Below the pieces are notes generated by a model. The model had not been told where the DNA came from. It searched no databases and was given only the letters and a program-made list of their open reading frames with translations. Below, piece after piece: positions 59,755 through 64,000 of a stretch of DNA of 64,000 bases; the stretch's first letter is position 1, and the number at the start of each line of letters is the position of its first letter. Both the position numbers and the translations under genes were made by a program. Origin of the DNA: Oscillatoriaceae cyanobacterium M7585_C2015_266 (GTDB taxonomy: Bacteria > Cyanobacteriota > Cyanobacteriia > Cyanobacteriales > Oscillatoriaceae); contig DVEG01000027.1 of assembly GCA_015295835.1 (NCBI GenBank), positions 330,329-394,328 on the forward strand. The letters run 5' to 3'.

Positions 59755-62052
59755 TTACAGCAGGGTTGTTTCATTTTCTGTGGCTTCTAACATTTTTTCA
59801 AATCCACCATCTGGTGTCCAACGAATGGCCCCATCGCGTTCTGTCCACAAGAGCTGGATTTGGTTTTGGAGTAGGTATTTTGACATGTTTGGGTTGATTG
59901 AGTAGGAAGAGGAAATCGCTACTTTTGGTTTAATTGTCTCTAAGAGTTTGCGACTTAAGTAATCTCCTTCCCACCAAAGTACCTGTGCTGGCTGCAAAAC
60001 TCCTGACTCTAGAAGGAGTTGCTGTTGGTTGGGATTGAGTTTTTCCAGGAGCAACCACTTTTTACCACCTAAGAATAATTCTACTATTAAAGGCTCGGTA
60101 TTGATTAGTTTTACAGATGTTGAGCCTACTGTTATTTGTTGAGCAATTGGTAAGGGCAGATACGATCCTTTATGGGATCTTACTGCTAATGCGAGCGCAC
60201 TATCAAGGGCTGCTCGCCCGTAAAATGTTTTTATGGGTAAGGCTTGCAATATTTGCCCCCAACCGCTGCGGGTGTCTTCTGGGCTTTCTGTTGCCAGCGC
60301 CCAGTCAATTTTATTAATTCCTTGTTGTGTTAAAAAAGGCAATAGTGCAAATCTAACTGTGTCGTCATCGCCACTATTGATGAGGGTTATTTCTCCTTTA
60401 TCTTGTACAATAACTATTTTTTCACCGCGCGTTGCTAGTAGTGTTACCTGAAATATTGTTGATTGAGCGTGCCACAGCGGTACTACTATAAAACTAACAG
60501 CAGCTAATAAAGCTAATATCCATCGTTGCCCTTTGTGCCACCATGGAATCAGCCACACTCCAATCCATAGTGCGTAGAGGATTAACATTTGTAACAGTGA
60601 GATAGAACCTGTTGCTACTGTATTCCCTGGTAAGTGGCTGAAAAATTTCGCGAGCGCTATTAGTGCCTGAGCTGGATAATATAGGAGCCAGGCTAAAGTT
60701 GTTCCCGCTTTTTGCCAAATCAATGCTGCTAGAGCGCTGGCTGTACCGCCAATACTAATTATAGATATAAGAGGAGCACTAATAACGTTGACAATGACGC
60801 AGTAAAGTGATATAGTGTTAAAATAGTATATTTGTAGAGGTAAAACCCAAGTAGAAGCTGCAAGAGGGGTGGCAATTAAAGAAGCGATCGCTACTGGCAT
60901 CCAATCTAAGCGCGCCATTATTGCCGGCTGCGTTACTAATAATCCTAGAGTTGCTAAAAAACTTAGTTGAAATCCTAAATCCCAAATTAAGTTAGGATTA
61001 AACAGTAGTAAAATCGTTGCCGAAAGGAGCAGAGATGAGAGAGGTTTTACCTGGCGTTGTAATACTAATGCCAGCAAGGCTGCAAATCCCATTACAGCGG
61101 CGCGCAAAATAGGGGCATCCCCACCAGTTAAACCTACCATTAAAATGAGCGCACCAGTACCAGCAATCAATTGTATGCGTTCAGAGAAAAATTTAGTAAG
61201 CCCTAAAACTATTCCTAGGATAAGGGAGACTTGAGCGCCGGATGCAGCTAGAGCGTGAGAGAGCCCTACTTGACGAAACTCGTCTTTAATGTCAAAGGGA
61301 ACATCAACTGCTTGTTTTCCAAGGGCGATCGCACTTACTATTGGTCCAGTAGGTACACCTAACCATTCTACTTGAGCCTGAACAATCCGTTGCCGTATTG
61401 CCCACCATCCCCATTTAGGTTTGATTTCGTCATTAGGCAAAGTGACTCGTAAGCCAGCTAATCCTGCAAACGCACCTTCTTTTGCTAAGTAAGCTTGAAA
61501 ATCAAAACTACCAGGATTTGTAGCTGGTTTGGGTTTGTATAACTTCCCTGTTACTGCAACGGTTTGACCAGGATAAAGACCTGTAGCTTGTAGTAAAGGT
61601 ACAGTAACATAAAGTTTGCCTGTGACGTTATAATAAGAAGCAGTTTCTTGCGAGACAATCTGGCTAATACTTGTTGCTTGTAACCAAAATTGAGCTTTTT
61701 GAGAGCGGGTGAGACGGGGCATACTGTCTAGCTTGCCCCAGACTATAACTTCTTGCGGCTTTGCTCCGTTTTCAGGTGGCAATACAAACCGACTGATGTC
61801 AGTGGCTGCTGGCTGCGGCACTCGTGATTGTAAATATAGGGTAGCTAGGAATCCTATAATGCCTGCACTTAGCCACAGGAACCGTTTGGGGCCAGTTGGC
61901 CATAAACTAGGCAGGGTGATCGCTGCTATTAATCCTAGAACTAGCATTCCTAGCCCGCCCAGTGGCAAAGCGAAAATTTGTCTGGGTATAGCTGTAGATA
62001 GCAGCCCTAGGATATAGGCAAGACTGAGGAGCACCCCACCCGCAATAGACAT
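59755..62052 (-). CDS. comEC: ComEC/Rec2-type DNA internalisation protein
   Basis: 765-residue membrane protein that passes single-stranded DNA across the inner membrane during natural transformation. It has N-terminal helices, the OB-like domain (about 60-210, 'ATGLYPGQTVAVTGKLYKPK', 'NPGSFDFQAYLAKEGAFAG'), the ComEC core of multiple helices ('HALAASGAQVSLILGIVLGL', 'APILRAAVMGFAALLALVLQ', 'NLIWDLGFQLSFLATLGLLV'), and a C-terminal beta-lactamase-like domain (about 540-750). That domain lacks the HxHxDH zinc motif ('WALATESPEDTRSGWGQILQ'), so it is probably not a nuclease; this is common in cyanobacterial ComEC. The gene is 21 bp from the DUF4079 gene. Confidence 0.9.
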   Translation of the reverse strand: MSIAGGVLLSLAYILGLLSTAIPRQIFALPLGGLGMLVLGLIAAITLPSLWPTGPKRFLWLSAGIIGFLATLYLQSRVPQPAATDISRFVLPPENGAKPQEVIVWGKLDSMPRLTRSQKAQFWLQATSISQIVSQETASYYNVTGKLYVTVPLLQATGLYPGQTVAVTGKLYKPKPATNPGSFDFQAYLAKEGAFAGLAGLRVTLPNDEIKPKWGWWAIRQRIVQAQVEWLGVPTGPIVSAIALGKQAVDVPFDIKDEFRQVGLSHALAASGAQVSLILGIVLGLTKFFSERIQLIAGTGALILMVGLTGGDAPILRAAVMGFAALLALVLQRQVKPLSSLLLSATILLLFNPNLIWDLGFQLSFLATLGLLVTQPAIMARLDWMPVAIASLIATPLAASTWVLPLQIYYFNTISLYCVIVNVISAPLISIISIGGTASALAALIWQKAGTTLAWLLYYPAQALIALAKFFSHLPGNTVATGSISLLQMLILYALWIGVWLIPWWHKGQRWILALLAAVSFIVVPLWHAQSTIFQVTLLATRGEKIVIVQDKGEITLINSGDDDTVRFALLPFLTQQGINKIDWALATESPEDTRSGWGQILQALPIKTFYGRAALDSALALAVRSHKGSYLPLPIAQQITVGSTSVKLINTEPLIVELFLGGKKWLLLEKLNPNQQQLLLESGVLQPAQVLWWEGDYLSRKLLETIKPKVAISSSYSINPNMSKYLLQNQIQLLWTERDGAIRWTPDGGFEKMLEATENETTLL

Positions 62053-62073
62053 AGAGCGATCGCAAATATAAAT

Positions 62074-62565
62074 CTAAATAGCCAATCCCAGCTTTATTCC
62101 CAGCACAGCATGAACAAACATAACTGCCAGCGCCAAAGAGCCTAAATAAGCATGAGCCGTACGCATTTCTGGTTTCCCCGTTTTAAAACCAAAAAGCGAG
62201 ATAGCCCCATTTGTAGCTAACAACAGCAAAACAATTACCGAAGTCCAGAAATGCGCACTTTGCAAAATCGGCTGATGCTGCATCACTAGAGACAGCAGCC
62301 CGCCCATAGCCCCCATTGACATAAACAGAAACATCCACAGTGCAATCCTGCGGTGAGCAACCCCCAAAGAGACAACCAATTCACTGGCAGTCACCTCATT
62401 AGTCAGTACCCGCCTGCGCCATCCAGTGAAGCCGACAAAACCTCCCATCACAAAAACAACAATCCCCATCATCCCCGGATGACCCCAATGGGTAATCGGT
62501 TCGGGAATTCCCAGACTACGGAATTGTTCAGCGATCGGTTCAAGAAGCTGACTCAGATCGAGCAT
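62074..62565 (-). CDS. DUF4079 membrane protein
   Basis: 163 residues from ATG 62565 ('MLDLSQLLEPIAEQFRSLGI'); a start 12 codons earlier is possible. Four hydrophobic segments: 'HPGMMGIVVFVMGGFVGFTG', 'IALWMFLFMSMGAMGGLLSL', 'HFWTSVIVLLLLATNGAISL' and 'AYLGSLALAVMFVHAVLGIK'. Conserved histidines near the helix ends ('PITHWGHPGM', 'RTAHAYLGSLA') resemble cytochrome b561-like or heme-binding membrane proteins, but this is a guess. DUF4079 is typical of cyanobacteria and plastid-bearing plants. It is upstream of comEC and probably co-transcribed with it. Confidence 0.85.
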   Translation of the reverse strand: MLDLSQLLEPIAEQFRSLGIPEPITHWGHPGMMGIVVFVMGGFVGFTGWRRRVLTNEVTASELVVSLGVAHRRIALWMFLFMSMGAMGGLLSLVMQHQPILQSAHFWTSVIVLLLLATNGAISLFGFKTGKPEMRTAHAYLGSLALAVMFVHAVLGIKLGLAI

Positions 62566-62790
62566 TAGTTTAATACCCTTTTCAAGTTTAAATTTTTTCA
62601 AATTCGCAACAAAGCAACCTTTCGGGAATATGCTTCCCGCCTGATGCAGAATCCCTTCTAGCGTAGCAGGTAATGGGATTACAAGAAAAATCCGTCACTT
62701 TTGAAAATTGTAATAACTGAATTTTCTTCCCCCCATACCTCATGCCCTCTCCCCCTACAAACAGGCAGTTGCTACTATTACTATATATAG

Positions 62791-63696
62791 CTACGCCACT
62801 GGTTTAACCGCAGATGGTACAGCCTCCTGCAACCGCAACAGCGGAAACGCCAACTTTTCCCGCTGCTGCAAATACAGGTGAGCAACACGTCTAGCCAAAT
62901 TACGAATTCTTGCAATATAGCGAGTCCGTTCCGTTACGGCAATCACCCCTCTGGCGTCCAGCAAATTAAAAGTATGAGAACACTTGAGTACATAGTCCAG
63001 ACTCGGCAAAACCAACCCCTTCTGCGTTAGCTGTTCCGCCTCCTGTTCGTAAAGCCCAAACAAAGTGAACAGTAATTCAGGATTTGACGCCTCAAAATTG
63101 TAGATACACTGCTCCACCTCGCCCTGGAAGTGAACATCCCCATACGTCACTTTATCCGTCCAATAAATTTTCGTAAAGGCATCTACCTCCTGTAGGTACA
63201 TGGCCAAACGCTCCAGACCGTAAGTAATTTCGATCGCCACAGGTCGGCAATCAATCCCCCCGCACTGCTGGAAGTAAGTAAACTGAGTAATTTCCATGCC
63301 GTCGAGCCAGACTTCCCAGCCTACCCCCCAAGCACCTAAAGTTGGAGATTCCCAGTTATCTTCCACAAACCGAATGTCGTGATCCTCAGGATGTATGCCC
63401 AGAACTCGGAGCGAATCCAGATAAATCTCTTGGATGTTATCTGGAGAAGGTTTTATCAGTACTTGATATTGATAATAGTGCTGGTAACGGTTGGGATTTT
63501 CGCCATAGCGCCCGTCCGTGGGACGCCGACAAGGCTCTACATAGGCCACCGACCATGGTTCAGGGCCAATTGCCCTTAAAAATGTATGCGGGCTCATCGT
63601 TCCTGCCCCTTTCTCGATATCGTAAGGCTGGGCTATTAAACAGCCGCGCTCAGCCCAAAATTCATGCAGTGCAGCAATCAGCGATTGAAAATTCAC
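62791..63696 (-). CDS. glyQ: Glycyl-tRNA synthetase alpha subunit
   Basis: Class II aminoacyl-tRNA synthetase subunit, 301 residues, that activates glycine in the (alpha beta)2 enzyme. It starts '[20 protein letters not shown]' and has '[20 protein letters not shown]', '[20 protein letters not shown]', '[20 protein letters not shown]', '[20 protein letters not shown]' and '[13 protein letters not shown]', all highly conserved. The beta subunit gene glyS is not in this window. Cyanobacteria commonly keep the two genes apart, so this is not odd. Confidence 0.97.
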   Translation of the reverse strand: MNFQSLIAALHEFWAERGCLIAQPYDIEKGAGTMSPHTFLRAIGPEPWSVAYVEPCRRPTDGRYGENPNRYQHYYQYQVLIKPSPDNIQEIYLDSLRVLGIHPEDHDIRFVEDNWESPTLGAWGVGWEVWLDGMEITQFTYFQQCGGIDCRPVAIEITYGLERLAMYLQEVDAFTKIYWTDKVTYGDVHFQGEVEQCIYNFEASNPELLFTLFGLYEQEAEQLTQKGLVLPSLDYVLKCSHTFNLLDARGVIAVTERTRYIARIRNLARRVAHLYLQQREKLAFPLLRLQEAVPSAVKPVA

Positions 63697-64000
63697 GATA
63701 TTTTTCTTCCCATGCAGTACACTACTTTACCATTGTCTCTCAAAGCATTACCAGACAAGCATTTCAGCCTTGACAAAAAATTTTGCAAAAATTTTTAGGA
63801 AAAGTGTTGACAAACCAAAGTAGGCTTGCTAGAGTGGTATAGCGGTGAGGCAAAGAGAAAGCGACTACCGCTAGACTGCATCACAGCCCGAACCTAGAAA
63901 AGAAAATAGTTTGAAAGCCCGAGACACCTCGTCAAAAGTATTATTTAAAATCAGCAGGCTTAAGAAGTAAAATTCTTAAGTCAGAAAAGAAGTCAGAAAC
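63697..64000 (+). other. Non-coding stretch with a rightward transcript start, window end
   Basis: No gene begins here on the plus strand. The region contains the promoter at 63807 and about 165 bp of downstream non-coding sequence with boxes such as GAAAGCCCGAGACACC and short inverted repeats (TTAAGAA/TTCTTAA near 63959-63980). A leader of this length suggests an RNA operon (for example rRNA) or a long-leader gene outside the window. Confidence 0.4.
63807..63835 (+). promoter_or_regulatory. Near-consensus sigma-70-type promoter
   Basis: TTGACA (63807-63812), a 17-base spacer, TAGAGT (63830-63835) on the plus strand. It is the strongest promoter match I noticed in the window. There is no coding start in the following 165 bp, so the transcript leads out of the window. 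Confidence 0.65.

Noticed and set aside
59755..62052. ComEC without a zinc motif as a broken gene
   Set aside because: All other domains are intact, and a degenerate C-terminal domain is common in cyanobacterial ComEC.

Overview
This window comes from a cyanobacterium, most likely a filamentous, gas-vacuolate, non-heterocystous (Oscillatoria-like) one. The evidence is the many copies of the HIP1 octamer GCGATCGC, a gas-vesicle operon, the glucolipid synthase MgdA, an EbsA-type pilus protein, a cyanobacterial FurA-type regulator, two carotenoid oxygenases, a folate/biopterin (FBT) transporter and an S-layer-homology protein. I see no transposase, phage gene or CRISPR array.

Layout. Bases 1-3346 hold a hybrid histidine kinase cut by the left window edge and a response-regulator adenylate cyclase. 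Bases 3404-8655 hold folB and the gas-vesicle genes, gvpA-C-N-J-K-F-G on the minus strand, with a convergent small gene that may be gvpV. A hairpin separates gvpA from gvpC, and GvpC and GvpN end in the same kind of small helical domain. Bases 9300-40626 are mostly housekeeping and conserved cyanobacterial genes: class II aldolase, tRNA-Lys, mutarotase-like protein, CapA-like protein, a decayed gene at 15479-16235, MTA phosphorylase, YajQ, MAPEG, a DprA-like protein, a carotenoid oxygenase, a Pta/BioD-like protein, ebsA, mgdA, dnaX, TPR proteins, obgE, a class A serine hydrolase, a TrmH-family methyltransferase, DUF2256, a beta-aspartyl peptidase, a protease fused to a formylglycine-generating-enzyme-like domain, glmU, an HD-GYP response regulator and an MnmC-like methyltransferase.

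The most unusual region is 40742-54491. Eight minus-strand genes form one probable operon (40799-48220): three small glycine-rich membrane proteins of one family (DUF5132-like), three proteins with cysteine-free heavy-metal-associated-like domains of the 'PGRVR' type, one unrecognised two-helix membrane protein, and a P1B-like P-type ATPase without the usual CPx motif. A 530-bp leader with inverted repeats and a possible 36-codon Cys-rich reading frame precedes it. Beyond it lie a WD40 protein, a fur gene, and a second ATPase of the same unusual type facing fur tail to tail. From what I recall of ferrosome (fez) clusters (a P1B-6 ATPase with an arginine-type N-terminal motif, partner proteins sharing that N-terminus, and small hydrophobic proteins), this may be a cyanobacterial relative, that is, an iron-handling or iron-storage compartment. 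This is inference.

Bases 54846-63696 hold a second carotenoid oxygenase, the FBT transporter, an SLH protein, tRNA-Ser(CGA), ComEC, a DUF4079 protein and glyQ. A near-consensus promoter at 63807 drives rightward out of the window into a non-coding leader, possibly that of an rRNA operon.
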